From Pedomonas sp051304405 (GTDB taxonomy: Bacteria; Pseudomonadota; Alphaproteobacteria; Sphingomonadales; Sphingomonadaceae), in contig NZ_JBPPGG010000002.1 of NCBI RefSeq assembly GCF_051304405.1, positions 310,001-374,000 of the forward strand: a stretch of 64,000 nt of DNA. The letters are read 5' to 3'. This document shows, one piece after another, positions 7,935 to 15,764 of the stretch (the first letter of the stretch is position 1; every line of letters starts with the position of its first letter). The translations under genes were made by a program, and so were the position numbers. The notes under the pieces are model-generated. The model was not told where the DNA came from. It saw only the letters and a program-made list of their open reading frames with translations, and did no database searches.

Positions 7935-8423
7935 ATGGCTGACGCAAATTCTCTTGCTTCCCCCCTGTTCCTCCGCGAGGCGGAAATCCGTCGCGGCATC
8001 GAACTGCTGTACTTCGGCTATCGGGATTTCACCAAGGGGCCCGATGCCCTGCTGGAGAAGCACGGGTTCGGCCGGGCGCACCACCGGGCGCTCTATTTCA
8101 TCGGCCGCAAGCCGGGCCTTTCGGTCTCGGAACTGCTGAAGCTGCTGCGGATCACCAAGCAGAGCCTGAGCCGGGTGCTCTCGGACCTTCAGAAGCAGGG
8201 CTATGTGGTGGCCTCCGTCGGCCCCTACGACAAGCGCCAGCGTCTGCTCTACCTCACCGACAAGGGCGTGGATCTGGAGCGGCAGGCCTTTGCCGCCATC
8301 CGTGACCGCATGGCGCAGGCCTACGGCCAGGCCGGGCCGCAGGCCGTGGCCGGGTTCTGGTCCGTGCTGCTCGGCCTCATCGACCCGGATCAGCAATCCG
8401 CCATCAAGGACCTGATGCGCTAG
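7935..8423 (+). CDS. MarR-family winged-helix transcriptional regulator
   Basis: The 162-residue protein has the MarR layout: N-terminal dimerisation helices (EIRRGIELLYFGYRDF), then the winged helix-turn-helix LSVSELLKLLRITKQSLSRVL, and the wing VGPYDKRQRLLYLTDKGVDLE with the usual D-R basic pair. It resembles PetP-type regulators, which are often found beside ilvE in alphaproteobacteria, but no petR partner follows. No ribosome binding site is visible before the ATG, so the transcript may be leaderless. It probably regulates itself and the divergent ilvE. Confidence 0.87.
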   Translation: MADANSLASPLFLREAEIRRGIELLYFGYRDFTKGPDALLEKHGFGRAHHRALYFIGRKPGLSVSELLKLLRITKQSLSRVLSDLQKQGYVVASVGPYDKRQRLLYLTDKGVDLERQAFAAIRDRMAQAYGQAGPQAVAGFWSVLLGLIDPDQQSAIKDLMR

Positions 8424-8456
8424 GGCTCAGGCCGCCAAAGCGCCCGCAGGCAAGGC

Positions 8457-9110
8457 TCAGGCAGGCTGCGTGCCGCCGGGCGTGCTGCTTGCATCCGGCG
8501 CGGCGGAGGGGCCCGACGCGGCAGACTGGCGAGCGCGCCAGCTGAAGCGGTCGCACCAGCGCTCGGCCCGGCCCAGGGCCTGATCCAGCGCTGCCATGGT
8601 GCGGGCCATGTCCGGCGTGTCGTCGCGCAGCCAGGTGCGGGTGACGGAGAGGTAGAGGCAGGTCAGCCCCTGAACCTTCGCCATGCCCGACAGGCCGGTG
8701 ACGTTGACGCCCGCCGCGTCCGCCAGCACGCGCATGGAGCGCGGCAGGTGGCAGGCGAAGAAGGCGGCCAGCCCCGGGTCGGTGCAGGCGGCGTCCGCCA
8801 GCTTGCGGATTGCGCCCTTGTAGGGCTGGTGCGCGTCGAGCCGCGCCATGATGAGGTCAAACAGGCGGTCGCGGGTGCTGAGGCTCGCGTCGCCGCCGTC
8901 GAGGGAGCGCAGGGCGGCAATATCGGCGCGGCGTCCGAACTTCGCCAGCATGTCGAAGCGGCTGCCCGCCGAAAGCACAAGCTGCCACACCGGGAGTCCC
9001 GCTGCGGCAGCAATGCTCTGTAACGTCGTGTTTTGCCAACCCTGCCGTTCGATCACCGCCATGAGCGCGTCAAGGCAGCGGTCGAGATCAGCCGTGGGTG
9101 CAGAGGTCAT
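8457..9110 (-). CDS. TetR-like regulatory protein
   Basis: A 217-residue, mostly helical protein. The N-terminal 50 residues form a TetR-type helix-turn-helix (LDALMAVIERQGWQNTTLQ, then SIAAAAGLPVWQLVLSAGS). The rest is a helical ligand or dimer domain with a low-complexity Ala/Ser/Pro tail. The second helix is less basic than usual for a DNA binder, so a COQ9-like role cannot be excluded. The ATG overlaps the proC stop by four bases, so it is translated together with proC. Confidence 0.65.
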   Translation of the reverse strand: MTSAPTADLDRCLDALMAVIERQGWQNTTLQSIAAAAGLPVWQLVLSAGSRFDMLAKFGRRADIAALRSLDGGDASLSTRDRLFDLIMARLDAHQPYKGAIRKLADAACTDPGLAAFFACHLPRSMRVLADAAGVNVTGLSGMAKVQGLTCLYLSVTRTWLRDDTPDMARTMAALDQALGRAERWCDRFSWRARQSAASGPSAAPDASSTPGGTQPA

Positions 9111-9940
9111 GAGTCCTGTCCGAGCTCCCGGCTGCGGTTGGCCGCAGCCGTCAAGGTTGCCTCGATCAGGGGAGCCAGCCCGTGCTCGCTCATCAATACA
9201 CTGAGGCCCGCGGCGGTGGTGCCGTTGGGGCTGGTGACCTGGGCACGCAAGGTCGAGGGGTCTTCCTGCGAGCGTTTTGCCAGCTCTCCCGCACCCGCGA
9301 CCGTATCACGGGCCAGGTCCAGTGCCAATGCCGGGGGCAGGCCAAGCTTCGCGCCCGCCGCCGCCATGCACTCGATGAGGTAGAACACATAGGCCGGCCC
9401 GGAGCCCGACAGGGCGGTGACCAGGTCGATAAGCGCTTCGTCCTCAACCGCATAGGCATTGCCCACGGCGGAGAGCAGGGTGAGGGTGAGGGCGCGCTCG
9501 TCCGCGCTCACCTCGGGCGTCGCCACCGCAACGGTTGCGCCGCGGCCGATGGCGGCCGGGGTGTTGGGCATGGCCCGGATGAGTCGCTTGTGCCCGCAGG
9601 TCAGCTCGCCGAGCCGCCGGAAGGTGGTGCCCGCCGCGATGGAGATGACGAGCGTATCCTCGGCGATGAGCGGCAGGAGGGTGGGCAGCACCTTGGCCAT
9701 CATCTGCGGCTTGACCGCCACCACCATGGCGCGCGGCTTGACGCCGTCCGCCGGCACGTCGGTGAACACCAGCTCCGCCTTCGCGCCCGCCTCGACTGCG
9801 CGGGCCGCACCCGCCGGTTCGAGAACGCGAATGGCTTCGGGGGCGATGCCGCCCGCGATCCAGCCCCGCAGCAGGGCCGAGCCCATGTTACCACACCCGA
9901 CCAGAAGCAGCGGCCGGTCCGACGTCAACGCAACAGTCAT
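9107..9940 (-). CDS. proC: Pyrroline-5-carboxylate reductase
   Basis: ProC performs the last step of proline synthesis, the NADPH-dependent reduction of pyrroline-5-carboxylate. The 277-residue protein has the N-terminal Rossmann motif LLLVGCGNMGSALLRGWI and VVAVKPQMM. The signature ALSGSGPAYVFYLIECM follows, and the C-terminal part contains QVTSPNGTTAAGLSVL. Length is normal. It lies downstream of a YbjN gene and overlaps the tetR-like gene; the three probably form one transcript. Confidence 0.95.
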   Translation of the reverse strand: MTVALTSDRPLLLVGCGNMGSALLRGWIAGGIAPEAIRVLEPAGAARAVEAGAKAELVFTDVPADGVKPRAMVVAVKPQMMAKVLPTLLPLIAEDTLVISIAAGTTFRRLGELTCGHKRLIRAMPNTPAAIGRGATVAVATPEVSADERALTLTLLSAVGNAYAVEDEALIDLVTALSGSGPAYVFYLIECMAAAGAKLGLPPALALDLARDTVAGAGELAKRSQEDPSTLRAQVTSPNGTTAAGLSVLMSEHGLAPLIEATLTAAANRSRELGQDS

Positions 9941-9974
9941 GATGAACCTCTGAACGCCTGAGCCCTGAAGTGCC

Positions 9975-10484
9975 TTACGCCTCGCCCTGCGGATCGAGCA
10001 GCGCGGCCTCCATCGCCTCGGCCGGGCGCTTGCCCGCCCACAGCACGAACTGGAACACCGGATAGTAGCGCTCGCATTCGCCCACGATGGACTCGAGGAT
10101 GGTGTGGGCCTGGGAGGAGGACAGGTTGCTGCCGTCGTCGTCCATCACGATGGCGTGGCGGAACAGCACGCTGCCGTCCTGCGCCCACATCTCGAAGTGG
10201 CCCATCCACAGCCGCTCGTTGATGAGGCCGAGGGTTTCGTAAATGGCAGCGCGCTTGGTATCCGGCACGCGGATGTCCAGCATGCACGCCAGCTGGATCA
10301 CCTGATCTTCCCGATGCCAGAAGGCGCGAAGCTGATAGGCATTCCAGCTCCCCGGCGCGGCGACGATCAACTCGTCGTTGTTGTCGCGCTCATAGGCCCA
10401 GTCCCGCTCCGAGCAGCAGAATTCGAGCACCGACAGCGGATCGGCGTAAGACGCACCGACATCGTCCAACTCGAGCGCAGTCAT
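9975..10484 (-). CDS. YbjN domain-containing protein
   Basis: A 169-residue acidic protein with the YbjN fold, which is related to type III secretion chaperones. Visible features are ELIVAAPGSWNAYQLRAFWH, IQLACMLDIRVPDTKRAAIY, ETLGLINERLWMGHFEMW and FRHAIVMDD. The molecular role of the family is not settled; it is linked to stress response and motility in enterobacteria. The start is the ATG at 10484 because AGGAGAG lies directly upstream; an in-frame ATG at 10499 lacks such a site. It heads the ybjN-proC-tetR cluster. Confidence 0.85.
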   Translation of the reverse strand: MTALELDDVGASYADPLSVLEFCCSERDWAYERDNNDELIVAAPGSWNAYQLRAFWHREDQVIQLACMLDIRVPDTKRAAIYETLGLINERLWMGHFEMWAQDGSVLFRHAIVMDDDGSNLSSSQAHTILESIVGECERYYPVFQFVLWAGKRPAEAMEAALLDPQGEA

Positions 10485-10611
10485 GGTCTCTCCTGACATC
10501 CAATCAGTGGGAGCACACGCTCCCGGTTTCCGGAAATAGTCTCATGCCCCACCGCGAACCGCAAGGCGCGGCAGGTCGCCAGACCGCAGAATCTTGTGGA
10601 CAAATCTGGGG

Positions 10612-10917
10612 TTAATTGGTCCCGGCAGGCGATTCGGGGCCGGAGGCGGTGTCCTGCGGCGCGGCCGATGCCCCGGAAAGGGCGGCTTCCAGCGCCGCGA
10701 CGCGCGCCTTCAGCGCCTCGTTTTCCTCGCGGGCGCGCTCGGCCATGGCCCGCGTCGCCTCGAATTCGTCGCGGCTGACCAGATCGAGCCCGCCGATCAC
10801 GCGCTCGACCCGCTGGCGCACCAGCGCCTCGATCTCGCGCTTCATGCCCGCCAGCGCTCCAACGGCGCCGGTGGCAACGCGGGAGAGGTCATCGAACAGG
10901 CGATTGTCAGTCTGCAT
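10612..10917 (-). CDS. UbiK-family (BMFP domain) accessory factor
   Basis: The product is 101 residues, within the range of UbiK/YqiC proteins. The N-terminal amphipathic part (RLFDDLSRVATGAVGALAG, MKREIEALVRQRVERV) is followed by a predicted coiled coil, VSRDEFEATRAMAERAREEN to VAALEAAL. UbiK helps the soluble ubiquinone-biosynthesis complex; the family assignment rests on this pattern. A Ser/Ala/Pro-rich tail of about 20 residues is extra. It is a single gene upstream of ybjN on the same strand with about 113 bp between. Confidence 0.78.
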   Translation of the reverse strand: MQTDNRLFDDLSRVATGAVGALAGMKREIEALVRQRVERVIGGLDLVSRDEFEATRAMAERAREENEALKARVAALEAALSGASAAPQDTASGPESPAGTN

Positions 10918-11083
10918 TTGGGTTCCTCATTCTGCCGTCAGGGCCGGGCTGCCGTGTCGGTGGCGCCGTGGCGTGGCAGCGCCGGCCGTGCGTCCTTGCA
11001 CCCTGAGGTAGAGCCCCGAGGCGGCGGGCACAAGAGCTGGACGATCGAAAAGTCATGAAACCGGCCCGGCCGCCCGTGCGGGG

Positions 11084-11126
11084 CAATGCAAAAGCCGCTG
11101 CGGACCGGCGGGTCGGCAGCGGCTTT
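11084..11126 (-). terminator. Rho-independent terminator of the RND operon
   Basis: AAAGCCGCTGC pairs perfectly with GCAGCGGCTTT over 11 bp. On the minus strand the stem ends in TTTTGCATTG. It lies 26 bases past the permease stop. Confidence 0.82.
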
Positions 11127-11151
11127 GCGGGATGGTGTGGGGCAGCCCGGC

Positions 11152-14100
11152 CTATTCGGCGAGGGCGGTCTGGCGGGCCATCTGGTCCTCCAGATCCCGG
11201 GTCACGGCCTCGGGCGAGCGGGTGTAGCGCGCCAGACGGTTGTAGAACACCGGAATGACATAGAGGCTGAGCAGGGTGGACAGCGACACGCCGAACACGA
11301 TCACCGTGCCGATGGCCTGGCGCGAGGCCGCGCCCGCGCCGCCCATCACCACCAGTGGCACCGCGCCCGCCACCGTCGCGATGGAGGTCATCAGGATCGG
11401 GCGCAGGCGGCGCTCCGAGGCGCGCAGGATGGCCTCGCGCACGGTGTGGCCCTCGTCGCGCAGCTGGTTGGCGAACTCCACGATGAGAATGCCGTTCTTG
11501 GTGGCAAGGCCCACCAGCATGACGATGCCCACCTGGCTGAAGATGTTCAGCGTGTTGCCGAGGAGATGCAGGCCAAGGGCCGCGCCGCCCACCGCCAGCG
11601 GCACCGTCAGGATGATGACGATGGGATGGATGAAGCTCTCGAACTGCGCCGCCAGCACCAGATAGATGACCAGAATGGCGAAGACGAGCGCAAAGAGCAG
11701 GGCCGAGCCCGCCTCCTTGTACTCGCGCGATTCGCCCTTGTAGCCGACGGCGACCACTTCCGGGTGCTTGAGCGCCTCGTTCTCGAGGAACGCCAGCGCC
11801 TCGCCCAGCGAGTAGCCCGGACCCACGTCGCCTTCGAGGGTGATCGCCCGCAGCTTGTTGAAGCGGCCGAGGGTGCCGGCGTCGGCGAACTCCTCGAGCG
11901 TGACCAGATTGGACAGCGGGATCAGCTGCTGGGTCGTGCGCGAGCGGACATACATGTTCTGAAGGTCCGCCGGCGAGAGCCGGTTGTCCCGCTGGGCCTG
12001 GAGCACCACGTAATATTCCTCGCCGCGGTCGATGAAGGTGGTGACGCGCTTGGAGCCCATCATGGTCTCCAGCGTCGAGCCGATCTCCGTGACCGAGACG
12101 CCCAGATCCGCCGCGCGGGTGGTGTCGATCTTCACCTGCATCTGCGGCTTGGTCTCCTTGTAGTCGGAGTCCAGGCCCTGGATGCCGGGGTAGTTGGCCG
12201 CCGCCGCCATGATGGCGTCGCGGGCGCGGGCCAGCTCCTGGAAGGAGGAGCCGCTGATGACGAAGCGGATCGCACGGCCGCCGCCGCCCAGCGAGTTGTC
12301 CTGGTTCAGGAACACGCGCAGGTTGGGCAGGTCTTCCAGCTCCCGGCGGAGCTGGCGGATCACGTCATCGGTGGAGACGTTGCGCTGGGACCAGTCCTTG
12401 AGGATGAGCGTGCCCGCCGAGCTGGTGAAATCGTCGCCGGCGCCGAAGCGGCCGGGCGCGCGCAGCACCACACGCTCGATCGGATGGTCTCCGCCCACGC
12501 TTTCGAGAATCCGCTTCTCCAAGTCGAGCGTTGCCTGGATGAGCGCGTCGAAGCCCATGCCTTCGGGGCCGGAGGTGTTGATGCGGGCCAGACCCGTATC
12601 CTCCTGCGGCGCCAGCTCGCTCTGGAGCGTGGCGAGGCCGAAGACGGTGAGGCCCAGCACCGCGACGCACACGCCCGCCGTCGCCACCCAGCGCTCCACC
12701 ACCCCCTCGAGCGAGCGGCGGTAGGCGGCGCCGAGGCGGGCGAGCAGCTCGTCCATCTTCTGGTTGAAGCGGCTCGGCTTGACGTTGGCCTTCAGCATCT
12801 TGGAGCACATCATCGGCGTCAGCGTCAGCGAGACGATGAGCGAGACGCCCACCGCGCCGATCATGGCCGCCGCCAGCTCGCGGAACAGGCGGCCGGTGTT
12901 GCCGCCCAGGAACAGCACCGGCACGAACACCGCCATCACCACGACGGTGGAGGCGATGACCGCGAAGCTGACCTGCCCCGCGCCGTTGTAGGCGGCGAGC
13001 AGGGGCGGCTCGCCCTTCTCGATGCGGTGGTAGACGTTCTCCAGCACCACGATGGCGTCATCGACCACCAGGCCGATGGCCAGCACCAGCGCCAGCAGCG
13101 TCAGCAGGTTGAGCGAGTAACCCAGCGCCGCCAGCAGGATGAACGCGCCGGTGAGGCTGATCGGCACGGCCACCGCCGGCATCAGGGTGGCGCGCAGCGA
13201 GCCGAGGAACAGGAAGATCACCACCACCACCAGAACGGCCGCTTCGGCGAGGGTGTGGTAGACCTTCTTGATGGACTCGCTGATGAAGATCGAGGTGTCG
13301 TAGTTGACAAACAGCGTCATGCCCTCGGGCAGGGTGCGGTTGATCTCCGGCACCTGCTCCCGGATGAGCCGCGCCACCTCGACGGTGTTGGCGTTGGACT
13401 GGCGCACGATGCCCAGGCCCACGCCCGGCGTGCCGGTGTTGCGGTACATGGTGTAGGGGTTCTCGGACCCCAGCTCCACCTCGGCGATGTCGCCCATGCG
13501 CACCAGGTGGCCGTTCGCGCCGCGCCCGATGATGAGCTGGCGGAAGTCCTCCGGGTTCAGATAGGGGCGGTTGATCCGCAGCGTCAGGTTCTGGTCGCTG
13601 GATTCGATGCGGCCCGCCGGAAGCTCCACGTTCTGGGTGCGCAGGGCCTGCTCCACGTCCGCCGTGGTCAGCTGGTAGGCGGCCAGCCGCTCGCGGTTGA
13701 GCCAGACGCGCATGGCCGGGCGGCTGCTGCCGTAGATCTGCACGCGGGCCACGCCGCTGGTGGCGCTGAGACGGTCCACCAGATAGCGGTCGGCATAGTC
13801 CGCCAGTTCCAGAAGGCTGTGCTGCTTGCTGGTGAGGTTGAGGAACATGATGGGGCGGGCGTCCGCGTCCACCTTGTTGATCTCGGGCGGATCGGCCTCC
13901 TCCGGCAGGTTGTCGACCACGCGCGAGACGCGGTCGCGCACGTCGTTGGCGGCGTCGTCGATGTCGCGGGAGATGTCGAACTCGATGGAGATGTCCGAGC
14001 GGCCGTCGCGGCTCGACGAGGTGATGGACTTCACCCCCTCGATGCCGGAGATCTGCCCCTCGATGAGCTGGGTGATGCGGCTCTCGATCACCTCGGCGGC

Positions 14101-14262
14101 GGCGCCGCGATAGGTGGTCTCCACCGACACCACGGGGATGTCGATGTTGGGATACTCGCGCAGCGGCAACTGCGAGAACGAGATGATGCCGAAAGCCGTG
14201 ATGAGCAGGCTCAGCACCGCCGCAAGCACAGGGCGGCGGACCGCGATATCCGAGACGCGCAT
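11152..14262 (-). CDS. RND efflux transporter permease (HAE1 type)
   Basis: A 1036-residue inner-membrane pump subunit of normal length with 12 expected membrane helices. It begins MRVSDIAVRRPVLAAVLSLL. The fourth helix has the proton-relay acids in IGLVVDDAIVVLENVYHRIE, and later blocks include VPVLFLGGNTGRLFRELAAA, LVGLATKNGILIVEFANQLR and RLRPILMTSIATVAGAVPLV. It uses proton force to expel small molecules through a tripartite pump with the adaptor encoded four bases upstream. No outer-membrane channel gene is nearby, so it probably shares a TolC-type channel encoded elsewhere. Confidence 0.94.
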   Translation of the reverse strand: MRVSDIAVRRPVLAAVLSLLITAFGIISFSQLPLREYPNIDIPVVSVETTYRGAAAEVIESRITQLIEGQISGIEGVKSITSSSRDGRSDISIEFDISRDIDDAANDVRDRVSRVVDNLPEEADPPEINKVDADARPIMFLNLTSKQHSLLELADYADRYLVDRLSATSGVARVQIYGSSRPAMRVWLNRERLAAYQLTTADVEQALRTQNVELPAGRIESSDQNLTLRINRPYLNPEDFRQLIIGRGANGHLVRMGDIAEVELGSENPYTMYRNTGTPGVGLGIVRQSNANTVEVARLIREQVPEINRTLPEGMTLFVNYDTSIFISESIKKVYHTLAEAAVLVVVVIFLFLGSLRATLMPAVAVPISLTGAFILLAALGYSLNLLTLLALVLAIGLVVDDAIVVLENVYHRIEKGEPPLLAAYNGAGQVSFAVIASTVVVMAVFVPVLFLGGNTGRLFRELAAAMIGAVGVSLIVSLTLTPMMCSKMLKANVKPSRFNQKMDELLARLGAAYRRSLEGVVERWVATAGVCVAVLGLTVFGLATLQSELAPQEDTGLARINTSGPEGMGFDALIQATLDLEKRILESVGGDHPIERVVLRAPGRFGAGDDFTSSAGTLILKDWSQRNVSTDDVIRQLRRELEDLPNLRVFLNQDNSLGGGGRAIRFVISGSSFQELARARDAIMAAAANYPGIQGLDSDYKETKPQMQVKIDTTRAADLGVSVTEIGSTLETMMGSKRVTTFIDRGEEYYVVLQAQRDNRLSPADLQNMYVRSRTTQQLIPLSNLVTLEEFADAGTLGRFNKLRAITLEGDVGPGYSLGEALAFLENEALKHPEVVAVGYKGESREYKEAGSALLFALVFAILVIYLVLAAQFESFIHPIVIILTVPLAVGGAALGLHLLGNTLNIFSQVGIVMLVGLATKNGILIVEFANQLRDEGHTVREAILRASERRLRPILMTSIATVAGAVPLVVMGGAGAASRQAIGTVIVFGVSLSTLLSLYVIPVFYNRLARYTRSPEAVTRDLEDQMARQTALAE

Positions 14263-14266
14263 GACC

Positions 14267-15361
14267 TTAGCTCCTGGTGGTGCCGCGCTCGGCCACCCGG
14301 GCCTCGGTGCCGGCGGCCTGGAGGAGCTTGATCGGCGCGCCGTCCCGCAGCTTCACCACGCCCTCGGAGACGACAAGGTCGCCCGGCTGGAGCCCGGCGG
14401 TCACCTCCACATAGCCCGGCTGGCGCTCGCCGGTGAGGATGCGGGTGCGGGTGACGGACTTGCCGTCCTCGTTGACCACAAAGACATACTTCTCCCGGCC
14501 CTCGGCGATCACCGCCAGCTCCGGCACCGCCAGCGCCTCGCGCTGCTCGCGGATGATGCCGACGGTCATCAACATGCCGGGGCGCAGCTTCAGGTTCGGG
14601 TTGTCGATGAGCGCGCGCACCCGGGCGGAGCGGGTGACGGGGTCGACCTGCGGATCGATGGCGGTGATGCGGCCGGTGAACAGCTCGTTGTTGAAGGCGG
14701 ACACCCGGGCCTGCACTTCCTGGCCCACGTCCACCTGGCTGAGGTAGGCCTCGGGGATGGTGAAGTCGAGCTTGATGGTGGAGATGTCGCTGATCTCCAC
14801 CAGCGGCGTGCCCGCCGTCACGATGAGACCCGGCGACACATTGCGCAGGCCGGCAATGCCGGTGAAGGGCGCGCGGATGATGCGATCCTCGATGCGGGCC
14901 TGGATGCTCTCGACGGTTGCGCGGGCGGCGTCGCGCTCGGCGATGCGCTGGTCGAGGCTGGCGCGGGTGGCATAGCCCCGGTCGGCCAGCTGGCGGACGC
15001 GCTCCAGCTGAAGCTCCGCTTCCTTGAGGCGGGCGCGGGCCTGGGCCAGATCCGCCGTCTCTTCGGAGAGGGCCAGCTCGGCCAGCACCTGCCCCTGCTG
15101 CACCGTCTGCCCGTCGCGGAAATGCAGCGCCTTCACCCGCTCGGTGACGTTGGCCGAGATCACCACCGATTCCCGGGCGTAGCCGGTGCCGACCGCCTCG
15201 ATCTTGTCAACGAAACGGCGCATGGCCGCCGGCTCTGCGATCACCGACGCGGCGCGCTCGCTCCCCCGGCCGCCGGACCCGGCCTGGGGCTCACCGCCCC
15301 CACTGCCGCAGGCGGAGGTTGCAAGTGCCAGAGAAAGAACAGCTATCGCTCGGCGCCACAT
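14267..15361 (-). CDS. RND efflux periplasmic adaptor lipoprotein
   Basis: A 364-residue membrane-fusion protein. The signal peptide ends in a lipobox-like ATSAC, so it is probably lipid anchored. The lipoyl half-motifs are VISANVTERVKALHFRDGQ and IIRAPFTGIAGLRNVSPGL, with a coiled-coil hairpin between them (ADLAQARARLKEAELQLERV). Beta-barrel and membrane-proximal domains follow. It bridges the permease and an outer-membrane channel. The gene is first in the operon, four bases ahead of the permease, and is divergent from the indolepyruvate oxidoreductase. Confidence 0.92.
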   Translation of the reverse strand: MWRRAIAVLSLALATSACGSGGGEPQAGSGGRGSERAASVIAEPAAMRRFVDKIEAVGTGYARESVVISANVTERVKALHFRDGQTVQQGQVLAELALSEETADLAQARARLKEAELQLERVRQLADRGYATRASLDQRIAERDAARATVESIQARIEDRIIRAPFTGIAGLRNVSPGLIVTAGTPLVEISDISTIKLDFTIPEAYLSQVDVGQEVQARVSAFNNELFTGRITAIDPQVDPVTRSARVRALIDNPNLKLRPGMLMTVGIIREQREALAVPELAVIAEGREKYVFVVNEDGKSVTRTRILTGERQPGYVEVTAGLQPGDLVVSEGVVKLRDGAPIKLLQAAGTEARVAERGTTRS

Positions 15362-15764
15362 AGAACTCGATCCGTCACTGAGGGGGAAACCCTGTTTTCG
15401 CAGATATTATACAATTCATGTTACGTTCATCTACGTCAAAGCCCTTCGCGAATTTTTTTTACAAATTTTTCCGCGTCCGGCCCGTCTTTAACGCTTTGTT
15501 GCGAGACCGGGGCCCGGGGGCAGGGACGGCCTTGCTGCGATGCAGCGCGGGAACTTTTCATTTATTTCAATTCTTGCCGCGGTGCGTGAAGGTTTGATGC
15601 AGTCACACCCGTAACGATCAACGCGAGCGTTCGCGCGGGTTTGCGAGACGGTCCAGAGGCGCCGGACGGCGCCGGGTCATGCTGCAGTGCGAGATAACCC
15701 CCTTTTCATTTGTTTCAACATAGGTCAGTATCACTGACGAATATGGGGATGGAGGAGATGAGGC
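15362..15764. promoter_or_regulatory. 403-bp divergent promoter region, RND operon / ior
   Basis: No gene is seen. On the minus strand a TATAAT hexamer (15406-15411) lies about 45 bp before the adaptor ATG, but no good -35 box is at standard spacing; TTGACG (15434-15439) is 22 bp away. AT-rich tracts at 15395-15475 contrast with the GC-rich genome. Near the ior start is a palindrome described separately. An inverted repeat around AACGCGAGCGTTCGCG (about 15619-15634) may also be an operator. Confidence 0.5.
15724..15738. promoter_or_regulatory. Perfect palindrome GTCAGTATCACTGAC before ior
   Basis: Two inverted 6-bp half-sites, GTCAGT and ACTGAC, are separated by ATC and lie 26 bp before the ior ATG. 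The size and position are those of a repressor operator; the regulator is unknown. Confidence 0.5.

Noticed and set aside
7935..8423. Firm naming of the MarR gene as petP
   Set aside because: Position beside ilvE fits, but the usual petR partner is missing, so only the family is given.
11086..14331. 1081-residue forward open frame opposite the RND permease
   Set aside because: Low-complexity His/Arg/Ala composition; the reverse strand has a complete permease with all motifs.
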